A DNA stretch of 64,000 bases from Jacaranda mimosifolia (lineage: Eukaryota > Streptophyta > Magnoliopsida > Lamiales > Bignoniaceae), in assembly GCA_018894105.1 (NCBI GenBank), contig CM032125.1, positions 27,823,032 through 27,887,031 on the forward strand, given 5' to 3'. A program made the translations under genes and the position numbers. A model generated the notes under the pieces. The model ran no database searches, had not been told where the DNA came from, and was given only the letters and a program-made list of their open reading frames with translations. Of this stretch, positions 34,260 through 46,504 are shown in pieces. Position 1 is the stretch's first letter. Every line of letters starts with the position of its first letter.

Positions 34260-37200
34260 ATGACATCTTTTGAAGAAGCTAATAGTGTGTTTGAGAAATG
34301 TAATGACTGTATTTTTAAAAGGTGGCAAACCAATTGAAATGTTGGTTGACAATTCTTAGGTTTATTTCTGCTATAGAAGAAAGTGTTGAGTCAAACTCTT
34401 GGCATACCCCTAAACAAATAGATTACCATTGCCATAATCGTATCCTTAGTACCTTGTCGGAAAGGCTTTATGATGCCTATCACATTACAACTAGTGCTAA
34501 GGAACTTTAGGATGCCTTAGAAGCTGAATATGGAATTGATGATGCAGGAATACAAAAATTTAATGCCTCTACTTTTACAAAATATACAATGGTTGATGAG
34601 AAATCAATTAATGAACAAATTCATGAGTTTCAAGATTTACTAAGGCCTTTAGAGAATAGTAGGTCAAAATTTAGGGAAGATTATAAAGTCTCATGTTTAA
34701 TTGCTGAACTCCTACCATCTTAGTCTAGTTTTGCTAGAGGTCAAAGGCATCAACAAGGGACTTTGACCTTAACTCAAGCCTTTAAATCATTTAGGATAGA
34801 GGAACAACATAGGATGAATGTTAAGCAAGAAGAAATGAAAGCCAAGGTCAATTTAGTGGAGGATAAAAGAAACTCCAATCAAAATAAATTCAAGCTTAGA
34901 GGTAATAAGTTTAAGAACAACAAAGAAGTTGGAGGAAAAGACATCACCATAATAATAATAATACCCAACCAAAGAATCAAAACTCTAGAAATAATAAAGG
35001 CAAAGAGAAGGGAGAAAAACTTTGTTATGTCTGTGGAAGAACCAATCATTTTGCTAAGGATTATTATTACAGGAAGGCTGGGAAGTACATTCCGAGGCCT
35101 AATTCTAACAGTCAACAAGGTCCAGTGAGTATGTTGATTGAAGGAGAATCGTCTATCAGGTTAGAATCTGCTCTTATAGTGAACTTTACATATCAAAACA
35201 ACGATTGGTGGTTAGCCTCAGGAGCTAATATACATGTTTGTTTTGATAAATTCATGTTCAAATCTTATTAGAACTCAAGTGGAGAAAGCGTGACACTAAG
35301 GAATAATACTGCAGCACAAATACATGGAATTGGAACTGTTGATCTAAAGATGACTTCTAGAAAGACATTAACTCATGATGGAGTGCAACATGTATCAGAA
35401 GTTACAAGAAATTTAGTTAGTTGGTCTTATCTAGTAAAAAGTGGTCACAAAATAGTTATGGAGTCAAATAAAGTTGTAATCACTAGAAATAATGTTTTTT
35501 ATTGAGAAAGGATTTATAAATGATTGATTGTTTAATTTAAATGTTGTCAATAATGTTAACGAAAGTCCCAATTTGGTTCTTAACATTAAGTCCAGTATTT
35601 TGTGGTGGGAAAGGTTAGGACATGTAAGTAATAGGAAAGCTAAAAAGCTTATGGACCTAAGTCTAATACCAAAATCTAAAGTAAATATGAAACATAAGTG
35701 TGAAATATGTGTACAAGCAAAACAAACAAGAAGACCCTATCAACCAGTCCATAGAAATTCAAGTATCCTAGAACTTATTCACAGTGATGTATGTCATTCA
35801 AATAGGTCCCCAACTAGAGGTGGAAATAAAGTATTTTGCGACTTTCATAGATGATTTCTCTAAGTGTTGTCATGTTTATCTTATCAAGTCTAAGGATGAA
35901 GTTTTCGACAAATTTAAGATTTACAAATCTGAGGTTGAGAACCAAATAGAGAAAAAGATTAAGATACTTTAGAGGAGGAGAATACTCATCTAGGGAATTA
36001 ACAAGGTTTTGTGAAGATAGCAGTATTATACATGAGTTTGCACTTCCTTACTCACCTCAGTCAAATGGTGTGGTTGAAAAGGAAAAATAGAACTTTAATG
36101 GATATGGTTAATGAAATGTTATTAAACTCTAGAGCACATGAGAACTTGTTAGGGAAAAGCTATTTTATGTTCCTGTTTTATACTTAGTCGTGTTGTTGTT
36201 AAAGATAGTGATAAAACCGCTTATGAATTATGGAAAAGGAGGGCTCCTAGACTTAATTTCTTGAAGTGTCGGGGTGTTTAGCTAAAGTAGCTATACCAAA
36301 AATTAAGAGAAAGAAAATAGGTCCTAAGATTGTGGATGCCATTTTCATTGGATATGCTCAAAATAGTAGTGGAAGTAGATTTTTAATGATTAATTCTAAG
36401 ATTATGGAATTTCTAATAATACAATTATTGAGGCTAGAGATAGCAACATACTTTGAGGATATTTTTCCTTTCAAAACTCGAATTCCAAGTGATCAGAGTA
36501 CATCAAAAGTTGAATCTATTAGAGATGAATCATCTAATAATACAAGCTTAGATATAGAGCTGGAAAAATCCTATAGAGTTACAAAAAAGTAAAAGAGATA
36601 GGGTCAAGAAAACTTTTGGGGATGATCTTATGACATTTTTCACTGAAGGAGATCCTCAAACTTATGATGAAGCAATATCCTCTATAGATATACCTTTTTG
36701 GAAAGAAGCTATTAATGATGAGTATAATTCTATTATTCAAAATAACAAATAATACTTGGGTCTTATCTGATTTACCCCTGGTAGCAGACCAATAGGATGC
36801 AAATGGATTTTTAAGAAAAAATTAAAAGCTGATGGGTTAATAGATAAATATAAAGCAAGGTTAGTAGCAAAAAGATTTACACAACAAGAAGGCATAGATT
36901 ATTTTGATACCTATTCCTATGTAGCTGGAATCTCCACTATTAGACTTTATTAGCATTAGCATCTATACATAACTTACTAATCCATCAAATGGATGTTAAG
37001 ACTACATTTGTAAATGGAGACTTAGATGAAGAAATTTATATAGAACAACTTGAACAGTTTGGGGTTAAAGGATAAGAACATAAGATGTGTAAGTTAGTTA
37101 AATCTTTATAAGGTTTGAAACAAGCTTCCAAACAATGGCATGAAAAGTTTAATGAGGTTATATTAGGTTATAGATTTAAATCAAATAAACATGATAGATG

Positions 37201-37621
37201 TGTATATTGTAAAAAAAAAAAATGGTGAACATGTGATTCTATGTTTATATGTGGATGACGTATTAATTTTTGGGTCTCATTTGGACATTGTTAAAGAAGT
37301 GAAATGTTATTTATCTAATAACTTTGAAATGAAAGACTTGGGAGAAGCTCATGTAATCTTGGGTATGAAGGGTAGGAAAACCAGAGAAGGAATTTTGTTA
37401 GGTCAATCTAGTGCTATTGAAAGGTTCTTGAGGAAGTTTAACTATTATGATTGTAAGATAGTTTCTTCCCCTTTTGATCCGAATGTACATTTGAATAAAA
37501 ATTTGGTTGAACCTACATCTCAATTAAAATATTCTCATATTATATGATCATTACTATATTTCTCTAATAGGACTAGGTCTGATATTTCTTTTGTAGTTTA
37601 GAGACTTAGTAAATATACGAG
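34260..37621 (+). pseudogene. Copia C gag-pol, decayed
   Basis: The gag ATG at 34260 opens MTSFEEANSVFEKCND. After a frameshift at 34322 the text is a UBN2-type gag (LDAYHITTSAKEL-like region, IHEFQDLL, LTLTQAFKSFRIEEQHRM). The zinc knuckle reads CYVCGRTNHFAKDY (about 35020-35062), with Tyr replacing the last Cys. The protease site is WLASGANIHVCF (Asp replaced by Ala). GAG-pre-integrase shows WWERLGHV and HKCEICVQAK. Integrase follows (IHSDVC, FIDDFSKCCHVYLIKSKDEV, SPQSNGVVE). RT spans about 36780-37560 with CKWIFKKKLKADG, MDVKTTFVNGDL, YVDDVLIFG and FEMKDLGEAHVILGMK. The frame breaks at RLSKYTR, where the MULE begins. More than ten stops and frameshifts are present, and RNase H is missing. 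Confidence 0.9.
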
Positions 37622-37877
37622 GTAATTTCAATTTTGGTCCCCCAAGTATGCCACTAATTCAATTTAGTCCCTGTGTTTTTACTTATATCACATTGCGTCG
37701 CTAAAGTTTCTTATTTCATTTCATCCCTTCTTCAACACTGCCATTTAATAGTTAATAGCTGATAATTGAAGAGAATTTTTGGAGCCCTTTCCCCTATATC
37801 AGTCCCTTTCTTGAACATTTTCCTTCAGACTCCAAATTTGCTAGTTTTTAGTCTCTTTGTGATAATATAGGAAGAAA

Positions 37878-38365
37878 ATGGCATCTTCATCCTCTTCAAG
37901 CGGTTTTAATAGGGAAAACTAGTTGGACAAATTTGAATCCTGGAAGGAGGTTTTAGGCATGTCCAAATTATGGGGTAAGTCGTTATTTTTTTCATTAGAC
38001 CTAGTTTATATTTGTAATTAATAAGCTAATTATACTTCTTTCTTCATTTTTCTAGACTAGGGGTTATTGTGAAGTTTTCATATGGTTGGACTTTGAAATG
38101 TGCCCTAGGCCCAATTAAATAATTCCTGGATTGTTGGCAAAAAAGAAGAAATTAGAATAGCAATTAAATTAATTCTTGATGAAGGAGAAAAAAAGGAGCC
38201 GAATTGAGGAAAATAAAGAGCAAAGTAAAGTTGCTAGAGAAATAAGTTGATGAATTGAATAAGAAAAAAGTTTGTATTTTAACTGTATTGGCAATTATTG
38301 TTGGTTTATTTTCAATAGTGATAAGGTTTTTAGTGTTAAAAGATAACAATTTAGGGAAAATGTGA
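37878..38365 (+). pseudogene. zf-GRF zinc-finger membrane protein, decayed
   Basis: The ATG at 37878 opens MASSSSSSG. A deletion or frameshift then removes the first Cys pair of the finger. The rest reads TSWTNLNPGRRF, a stop, then ACPNYG: the diagnostic NPGRRF.CPNY core of GRF zinc fingers. A GT-AG intron follows (37975-38055; donor GTAAGT, acceptor TTTTTCTAG). The second exon starts TRGYCEVFIWLDFEMC, then after a frameshift IPGLLAKKKKLE, a charged helical stretch, and a C-terminal hydrophobic segment (ILTVLAIIVGLFSIVIRFLV) consistent with a membrane anchor. This architecture (Ser-rich start, GRF finger, coiled coil, C-terminal helix) is common in plants, often near transposons. Function unknown. 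Not functional here. Confidence 0.8.
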
Positions 38366-39427
38366 ACAAATTGCAGCTTATGTAATTATTTGTGTGATGT
38401 TTGTTTAATGCCTACTTCTATGGTTATTGGTAGGATGTTAAACCTCAATGTAATTTGATTACTACAACCTTCATAAATTACTCTTTAAATACAAAATAAT
38501 ATCCATTGGGCATGTCATCAAATTAATTCAAAGGAAGAATTATAAATCTCCTTGAGATAGAAATTTTGTATTCTTATTAATATAAACACAAGTAGATAAA
38601 ACTAGCGGGTAGAACTAGTGTTTAGTTTCTTTGAAAGTCATGTTATTTGCCTATCAACAATTACACTCAAAACAGAGCCATGTCCCATTTCTCCAGCTCA
38701 TAAATTGACTTCAAGTAGCCTATTTCTAATTCTGGGTACTTTACAACAAAGTAGCTAGTTCATGGAGGAAAAAAGAAAAGAAGAATTAAAAAAAAATCAA
38801 TGATTGCATATGACTTAAGAGATGATGGTTGTGCATGCACAATGGCACAATGCAGCATGCATACTTCATTGTTGAATCACCCCATTAGCTTAAACATTAA
38901 AGCAAAACAAGTGCTTCAATTCTTCATGTGCCCATTTCCTAGTATTAATCACGTGTCATTGTATGAGAGGTAACAATTCAAACAGAAGCAAATTGATTGA
39001 ATTTAAGCCAACACATTATTCAAATCATCCATTTAGCCTTGCACTCCAAGGATGGTATTATATTTCCAGCCCAAACAGCTTAAATTATGTACCAAAATTG
39101 CTCCATATTCTAGTTCATTTCCAAGTTTTTCCAGCACGACAGCAAAATAGCTGATTCTCGAAAGGAAAAAAACACTGAATTGGTATCTTCCCAATCTGTA
39201 TATTCTGCAAGTTTGGAGGCACCAGCTAATATGAGAATTTAGCCAAGGAGTAGTTTCTGAACACCAACTAATATTCTAGCTGATATCCCTTGTGGTAGCA
39301 GCAGAAAAACAACAGAAAAATAGAAAAAACAAATAGGAAAAAAAATCCACAAACTCAACACTATCCATCACCAAATTACTACAAAAAAAGTACAATCAAC
39401 TAAAATCCATTCAAACTTAATTAACCC
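38366..39427. other. Noncoding spacer between MULE genes
   Basis: AT-rich sequence between the convergent zf-GRF relic and the transposase 3' end. Two stretches near 38700-38760 and 39070-39140 share words such as CTAGTTCAT and AAGTAGC/AAAATAGCT. No ORF supported. Confidence 0.45.
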
Positions 39428-40085
39428 TCAGAATTCTTCCATTTTTCCTCCAACCTTTTTAGATCCATCCTTTTCCATCTTCTTTTGACCTCCAACTATA
39501 GCTTTCAAGTTAGAAACCGTCACAAAATTCATGCTATCTCTCACAGTCACTGGAATATTCGTGTTTGAAGTTTGGATAAACTATTCATTGTAATATTTAA
39601 CATATGAGTAAAAACATGAAAAACAAAACAAAACAAAACTAAAAAGAATAAAAGCAAAAAGTTTGATACTTACATTTAAAGAAGATATATTGTTTGAATT
39701 CCCTTTTATCATGACATATAAGTTCTTTCTAACATGAAAAACCAAAACTTTAGTTTGTTAGGATGATAAGAAAAATGCATATATTTAAGAATTTATATCA
39801 ATTAAAGCTTACAGGCAATTTCTCTTTTCTTGAACCACCAATCTTGATATTGTAGTAGAAAAAGCACTACTACAAACATTAACAGGGGTTGAGAATCTCC
39901 AAAGATCATCTCAAGAGGAACCTTAGGTTTTGCTTCATGTGAGGTAGAAGTTGAAGCATCTTTTTTCTTGCAACTCCTTGCATTATGGCCTAACGTTCCA
40001 CATTTACTGCATTTCAAAGACTTTTGGACTCTTTTAAACTTAGTTGGATTGGAAGGAGTTGGTGGCTCATCAGACTCTCTTCACC
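39428..40085 (-). pseudogene. MULE transposase 3' exons (zinc knuckle, C-terminus)
   Basis: On the minus strand this region carries CSKCGTLGHNARSCKKK (about 39965-40015), the CCHC knuckle near the end of MuDR-type transposases. A possible donor follows (GCCT/GTAAGC near 39806) and an acceptor near 39588 (TGAATAG). The last exon includes VTVRDSMNFVTVSNLKAIVG and KVGGKMEEF, and stops at 39428-39430. About 137 bp of this region (39949-40085) is duplicated at 42871-43008, on the far side of the inserted LTR. Confidence 0.7.
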
Positions 40086-40705
40086 AAACTTGAAACTAGG
40101 TGCTACCTAGCCTGGTGTGCATGCAGCAGGGCTATGACTCTCGATTACTGCCCTGCTAGCGTGTGCGCTATATCTCAGCAGCTGCTGTATTTTTTGGGTT
40201 ATGGTCGAGTCAAGCCAATTTTGGCTCAAATTTTGTGCACCAAAATTCTAGAACATATTCTAAACATTAAATCACACATTATGGACGAATTTCTAGATTC
40301 AAAACACCTTTTAAAAATAAAAATTCAAGTGCTCAAACATGCTTCCAAAAACTAGTTTAAGTAAGAATCATATTCTTCAAAAATCTCCAACAAAACTCCA
40401 ATCAAATTGAATCCAAAAATGACCAAAGCAACTAAAGATCATTCAACACATCCTATATCAACATATAACATCAATTAATGCCAAATCAACATTCAAAATT
40501 AATAACTATGAATTAAAACATACTAATCATATGAATAATTAGATAATACACATAATAGCATGCTTTTAATTCATCAATCAAGGAGCCGCACAGAACATCA
40601 TCCAAACACTCCAATCCATCATATAAATTGAGAATTTGGTGATTTTAGATCAATTCATCACATGAATTAATCAATCAAAAAAATCCAAATCAAAGCATGA
40701 ATTAT

Positions 40706-40717
40706 GCTTTGATACCA
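40706..40717 (-). promoter_or_regulatory. Primer binding site (tRNA-Met type)
   Basis: On the minus strand TGGTATCAAAGC lies two bases after the LTR end. It differs by one base from TGGTATCAGAGC, the common plant tRNA-iMet primer site. This fixes the element's orientation. Confidence 0.75.
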
Positions 40718-40719
40718 CT

Positions 40720-42870
40720 TGAAAGTAAGTAAGGCACTAGGATCCAATAATAAAACTTCAAATGCTTATATAAATTAGTGTTTACAAGAAACCAAGGATC
40801 TAAACATGCTTTAGGATTTAGATTTGGATGGAGAGTTACCTTGAAAAGCAAAATCCAAAGGTAGATTGAAGAACTCCTTCTTTAAATAGAATTTTCTAGA
40901 CAGTGACGCAGTTGGAAGCAAGCAATTTTTGACCAATTCAAAACTCTCCAAAAATTCTGAAAAAATTCCGGTAGATGATCAATTCCTTGAGAGAGCTTTT
41001 TGGAATAAATTTCAGCTTGAGAATCCTTCTGGATCTCCTGGAATAAAATCGATAAGAGATTGGTCTTGCAGGTGGATCTCTAAAGGCATAGCAAACGATT
41101 TGTTTTGCCTCTATCGAAATGATCCACACACTAATCCGAATCCTATTACTCCTCACTTTAGCACGAGAAAGAGAAGAGAGTTGAGAGGGAGATGGCCGAT
41201 TTTAGCGTAGGAAGAAGAAGAAGAAGGTGATCTTCAACACATGATTGAACACCTTGGAAAAGTAGAGGGAAAAGTGAGAATCTAATTCTTCACTTGCTAG
41301 ATTGTGTGAATGTGTGTGCGCCCCCCCTCCCCTCATTCCATATCTATATATAGAGTGAGGATGGTGTGATGCTAAGGTGGCATCACACCTTAGGTGCCAC
41401 ATTAAAATGATCATATCATTTCAATTTTTTCTCCAATTAATATTCTCCTCATTAATTGAATTGAATTGAATTGAATTAATTAATACTTGACTCTACTCTT
41501 AAGTCTACTAGCTTAACTCTTTAAGCATAAATTTGCTAACTTAACTTTTTAAGTTAACTTGACCAATTGATGGTCACATGGCACCAGATAATTAACTCTT
41601 TAAAAAATTATTGATCTAATTTAACTCCTTAAATTAGCTAATCAATTTAACACTTAAATTAATCAAGCCAAATTTGACCACAATTTTAGTCACCCAAAGA
41701 TCGGTCTCCTTGGAGAGAATTTTCTAACACTTAGAAAGTTCCTCCATTACTTAGGAAATGTAGTTAGCTTTTGTATGTGACTTGATAGGTTCTATCATTC
41801 ATTGGACATAGGCTCACAACTACATGTGACTTTCAAATATTGAATATTCCTTTTAGTTTAAACTTCTTTAAACTAATCGACTCAATTTAATTAGTCTCCA
41901 TTAATTGAAGAGTATGCAATCTCCATGGTCGATATCCAACCTTAAGCCCATGGAACCTAACTAATTGGCCGAAATGAATGCTTTTGGAGAACCATTATAG
42001 CTCTATACGTACCATGTAAATACAGTTCTTCCGTCTTCTATTTCTCGAAAGATGCCTAGGACAAGATATTTGTCGGCTCGCTAATAATCTTGATATTATA
42101 TCTCTATTCCCAATGTTCAATTCCACTTGATGACCTCATCTTTGGAAAACTTCTTTTTCAAATTATCATACTACCTCGCACAAGGATTTCTTGGAATCAA
42201 TCAGTTATAGAATATATAGGAGATATACTCGCCCTTTACAAAGACGAGGAGTCGGATTCTATCTTAGATCTCGCAAACCTTTATATCTAAGTAGACCTTA
42301 CCCAATCACCATCTGAAAGGCCCGTTAAGTGACCAGGTAGGAGTTAAAGCATGTGGACCTAAACAGAAGGTTACCATGGATCATCAGGTCAATTAATTAA
42401 TTATATGCACTAGCGTAAACGAGAGAACTTGTTATTACCAACTTGCCTCAACTGCTATCTAATGGATTCTCCAGTAGGCCTTTAATAACTTGTTTCCTAA
42501 CAAGTACCCATGGACATGCATCAATATCTCATATGGGATTGCCTATGGAAAGAAGCAATATCAAACTCCTTGGATCTATGCATTGTTTGTGTGAGTCTAT
42601 CTGAATTTTGGATGTCCTATCTCATAAGATCCTATAACTTGGAAGATTTAAGATCACGATCGTGTAAGACTTATTCTATGATCACCACCTAATGCATGAT
42701 CAAGTCCCCTAGTCTTATGTAATCTAAGGGCTTAAACTAAATGCCAGTGAAGTAAATATAAGCATGAGACGAAGATGACCATATTGTTAATATCATTCAA
42801 TCAAGATTGTATCAAAAGTGCAATAGTTTACAATGCCAATCTAATTGGCATACTGGGCACTATTCCAACA
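40720..42870 (-). repeat. 2.15-kb LTR (minus)
   Basis: On the minus strand it starts TGTTGGAATAGTGCCCAG and ends CTTACTTTCA, TG/CA ended. Its right border coincides with the resumption of transposase sequence. Confidence 0.65.
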
Positions 42871-45402
42871 AGTTGAAGCATCTTTTTTCTTGCAAGTCCT
42901 TGCATTGTGGCCTAACCTCCACATTTACTGTATTTCAAATATTTTTGGATTTTTTTAAGCTTAGTTGGATTGGAAGGAGATGGTGGCTTATCAGGCTCTC
43001 TTCTCCTCAACTTCTTGGGTATGTTAGGCCTATTTTCATATGATGGTGGCAACAGGGCTGGCAGATCATTCTTGGGCCATAATTTAGGACCATTTGTTCC
43101 AAAAATAACATGCTTATAAGCTCTCAAGTATGTGTTGACCTTGTAAAAGTCATGCACATATGATTCTCACTCTTCATTCCTATACCAAATAGCTGAAATA
43201 GCATTTACATGGTATGCCAATCAAGTCCGACCTCATACAACTACAATGCCTTTGATGAACATCAACTGTGTACTGGTCATACATGCCCATAATCGAATAG
43301 TGCCAATCATATGACTTTATTGGAGTGTAGTCACCAGTATCTTTCATACTTCTATCCAACAATTTCTTTATTTTTGGACATATAAGACCATCCATCCATC
43401 CCATCACTTGCATCCTAGTCATGATCATATTTCTTATCCTCTCTAACATGTTAAGAATTGGTTTCTCTCTAGCAGGTAAGATGAAAGATTTAAAACTCTC
43501 ACACATATTATTCAAAAGAACATCACATTTCAGTTGAGGGCAAAAATGTGACCTGAACCATTGATTTGGAGGTTTCTTCACCAACTAATCGTATGCCTTC
43601 TCATCAAGCTCTTTCATTTGCTCCATTTTTGCTTCGAATTCTTCAATTCTTGTTGCTCTAGCTACTACCAAAGTGCATTCTTTATTGTTTGGCCAGTAAA
43701 TCCATCCCTCCTCATATTGTTTTGCAAGTGCCTCGCACAGAACCTATTTTGAAATGCATAAAAGAAAAGAATAAGTTGAAAACATAAAGAATGAATATAT
43801 AAGTACATGAAAATTGAAATAACTAAATCAAAGTACCTATTTTCTGCATCAGGTAGCTAGCAAGCTCTCAAAAGCTGGTATCAATCCTTTCTATTTGTCA
43901 CTCATAACGGTCCAAGCATATTGATTTTCAAAGCCTATGTCATCTTCAAGTAGAGAAAGAAACTACTCCCAAGAATCTTTATTTTCATTCTCAACCACTG
44001 CATAAGCTATTTGAAAAATACTATTGTTTAGATCTATTCCCATAGCAGTTAATAACTGGCCACCTAGAGAACCCTTCAGAAAATAGCTATCCACACCTAT
44101 AACCTTCCTACAGGCCTTAAACCTTTCTTTATAAGCATTCAAGCAGATATACAACCTCAAAAAGTAGGTAGGTCACCTACTTTCTCACCATCAGCCAACT
44201 TCAACACCATAGTAGAGCTAAGATTTGTCCTGAGCAACTCTAAGCAGTAGTCTCTAATTCTACTAAACTGATCTTTCAAATTGCCTTAAATCAGTTTCAT
44301 TGCTTTCTATTTTGCCCTATAAGCTTGTTATTTAGAGACCTTTGCTTTCAATGTGGTGCATAGCTCACTCCTAAACTCATTAACTCCTAGTCTATGATTG
44401 TCTTTAAACTTTTTCATGAAAGTTTTCCCAATCCACCCAGACTTAAGGCTGTTATTATTGAAATTCCAAGAACACTGCTAGCATAAGGTTATAAACTTTT
44501 ATTTGCCAAGACTTATCATTTTGCATGGGTGATACATGTACATACCACTCACAACCCTCTTTCTTGCACTTAGCCCTCAACTTTCTTTTATTATTTTTAG
44601 GAAAATGAACCTGTATCTCTCTCCTAAGGCAATGTGTTTGAATCACCAACTTAGCCTTACTTTTTGAACTAAAAATAAGACCTAGTTTCAATTCAGGGTT
44701 CTTATTTTTAGTTTCAGAATTATACTTTGGATACTTAGGATTCAGTTCATTTTCATCAAACCCCATCACACTTTTAAACTCATCACTATCCTCAACCTCA
44801 TCTTTTTTCCCAGCCTCCATCCTAGCATACATGTCATCACTCATTCCCTTGCCCTTTCCCACCCCATTAAACTCGGTGTCTAGATCCACATACCTATCAA
44901 ATAACCTATCATCATCCTCCATGTCATAATCACTATCAGTAAAATCATCACACTCGGAATCAGAATTAGAAACAGAAGCAAAAGGAAATGATGCAAGTTG
45001 GACTGGAATATCAATCCAATCCTGTAGCAGAAGGGCATCATCTAGAAATAAAAAGTCAATCATTTGATTATCATCCTCTAAGTTTGAAAAGTATTGGTTT
45101 TGCACTTCATCTCTCTCGTGGGTTTGGTCATTCCCATCCTCAAGATGCTCTACACAAATTTCCACCACTCTATCCCTAGGTAAATTATTCACTACATCAT
45201 AAATGCCAACATCTTTACTAAGACATTTACGACCTAAGTACAAACAGTACCCATACTTATGCCTAAATCTAACTTTATCTTTATCATAACCTAGCTCATT
45301 GACATAGTCCTCAAGTTCAATCATCCCAAACATATCTACATCTACATTATCAAAGAAATCTATGTTAACCCCTTGATAGTATCTTATAGGATCTACTTTC
45401 AT
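42871..45402 (-). pseudogene. MULE (MuDR-type) transposase, decayed
   Basis: The first real ATG is at 45402 (MKVDPIRYYQGVNIDFF); the longer frame upstream begins with TTG. Order on the minus strand: an N-terminal acidic region; the MuDR DNA-binding domain (LGLIFSSKSKAK, RAKCKKEGCEWYVHVS, about 44520-44700); the transposase core with VIGVDSYFLKGSLGGQLL (about 44050-44110; first Asp), AYAVVENENKDSW and TVMSDK.KGLIPAFE (about 43880-43910; second Asp); EEFEAKMEQM; KCDVLLNNMCESF; ILPAREKPI; and a SWIM finger (HCSCMRSDLIGIPCKC, about 43190-43240) whose final His is Cys. Stops include one between AYD and LVKKPP near 43590. The 3' end lies beyond the inserted LTR at 39428-40085. Confidence 0.85.
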
Positions 45403-45784
45403 TAAACACCTACGATATAATTTAATAGTAAATAAAGAAATGCAATCCCCAACCAAATCTACATAACAAAAAAAAATTCAAAAAATACACACTATCAAAT
45501 ACAACAAGTATATCACCCTCAACCATCAACTAATATATCACCCCCAACAATCAACCAATAATTAAAATTAGTAAATTAAATAAATTCGGGCAATGTAATT
45601 ACAACAAACAACATTTACATAAAAAAATTTCAACACAAAACATAAAAATTTTCTACTGCAAACAACATTTACATATTTTGACTACAAACATTAAATTTTT
45701 GAACACTAAACATAAAAAAATTTCTCCATTACTCAAAATATTCTGATTGCTAAGAGAAAACTTACCATAATTCAATGTCCCAAG
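45403..45784. other. Upstream region of the MULE transposase
   Basis: A/C-rich (minus: T/G-rich) noncoding DNA upstream of the transposase ATG. Similar words recur (AACAACATTTACAT at about 45605 and 45661). No terminal repeat of the MULE could be recognised. Confidence 0.4.
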
Positions 45785-46010
45785 GTTTAACTTTATCCTC
45801 TATGCCATTCACTGCAGAACAATGTGAGTGTATCCTTCGATGCATCCCTTACTTACAAGCAAGATATAAAAGTGTAAAGTCCTTACTAAAGAAAAAAATT
45901 GTATCTCTTAATTTTGTGACGTTTGAGAAGGACTTGGCAAATAAGGGAGATGGGCTTAAGCCCACAAGAGAGTCACCTCCGAGGGTAACCCAACCTTTGT
46001 GAATGGAGAC
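45785..46010 (+). pseudogene. Copia C polyprotein C-terminus
   Basis: The plus-strand text ARYKSVKSLLKKKIVSLNF, then VTFEKDLA and KGDGLKPTRESPPR, corresponds to the end of Copia pol, where the RNase H tail gives 'R..VR.LL..G.IS.DFV.S..N.ADPLTKG...GMGLKP'. It is the continuation of 34260-37621 after the MULE insertion and a deletion. A noncoding tail and a purine-rich site lead to the 3' LTR at 46505. Confidence 0.65.
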
Positions 46011-46504
46011 CTCATAAAGAAGGTTCAATGGGTAGGAACAATCTGTAATGCATGGCTCATTTAGCACTACTTAATAAGGAGTGCGTCTCCTTCCCATCCC
46101 TATGGTGATGGTGCTTTATAGTGTGATGTTAGGTTAGTACTAACCCTTAATGAGACCAAGGTGGGAATTCCACAGGGTATAGATCACGCGCACCTTTGAG
46201 GCCATGGCTATGGGTTTGGGCTGACCATAGAGACTCTCATGAGAATCAAGATACGACCACATGGCCATTAATAGTGCTAACCCGTTTTGAACAAATCCGA
46301 TGTCGATACCATGTGTGTGACATACTGAAGTTTGGCAAAAGGACATAATTCAAGGCATAGTCCATTATAGCTCCCTCAAATGAAAATGTCAACAATAATT
46401 GTAGGCTCAAAGCTCAAAAGGCTCCTACACCTATTGATTGGTATTAAGTTGACATATTATATTTTCTTATATCTAATTTTGAACTTTTAAACCTTGTGGA
46501 GAAT
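46011..46504 (+). other. 3' untranslated region of Copia C
   Basis: No ORF. It ends ACCTTGTGGAGAAT, a purine-rich tract directly before the LTR start, in the usual place for plus-strand priming. Confidence 0.6.

Larger units (their letters stand above)
40086..42870 (-). mobile_element. LTR retroelement fragment inside the MULE (minus)
   Basis: A 2151-bp LTR (40720-42870) followed on the minus strand by a primer binding site and about 620 bp of noncoding leader (40705 down to 40086). The second LTR and all coding regions are absent. A TATA-like TCTATATATAG (about 41342-41352) faces the minus direction. Small plus-strand ORFs here (for example 40044-40355 and 40929-41210) have no recognisable motif. 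Confidence 0.65.
37622..45780. mobile_element. MULE (Mutator-like) element inside Copia C
   Basis: The left end GGTAATTTCAATTTTGGTCC sits exactly where the Copia reverse transcriptase text stops, and has the look of a Mutator-like terminus. The body holds a zf-GRF gene relic (plus strand) and a MULE transposase (minus strand) converging on each other. A matching right terminal repeat was not found. Copia text resumes around 45785 without its RNase H segment, so a deletion probably removed the right end. The right boundary is therefore approximate. Confidence 0.6.

Noticed and set aside
40706..40717. Possible tRNA-related gene
   Set aside because: It is only the 12-base complement to the tRNA-Met 3' end, next to an LTR border, as expected for a primer site.
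40929..41210. ORF of 93 residues as a gene
   Set aside because: It lies inside the 2.15-kb LTR with no known motif, and the antisense frame is equally open.
44988..45179. Plus-strand ORF of 63 residues
   Set aside because: It is the antisense shadow of the acidic N-terminal part of the MULE transposase.
45403..45456. Longer N-terminus of the MULE transposase frame
   Set aside because: The upstream frame begins with TTG; the first ATG is at 45402.
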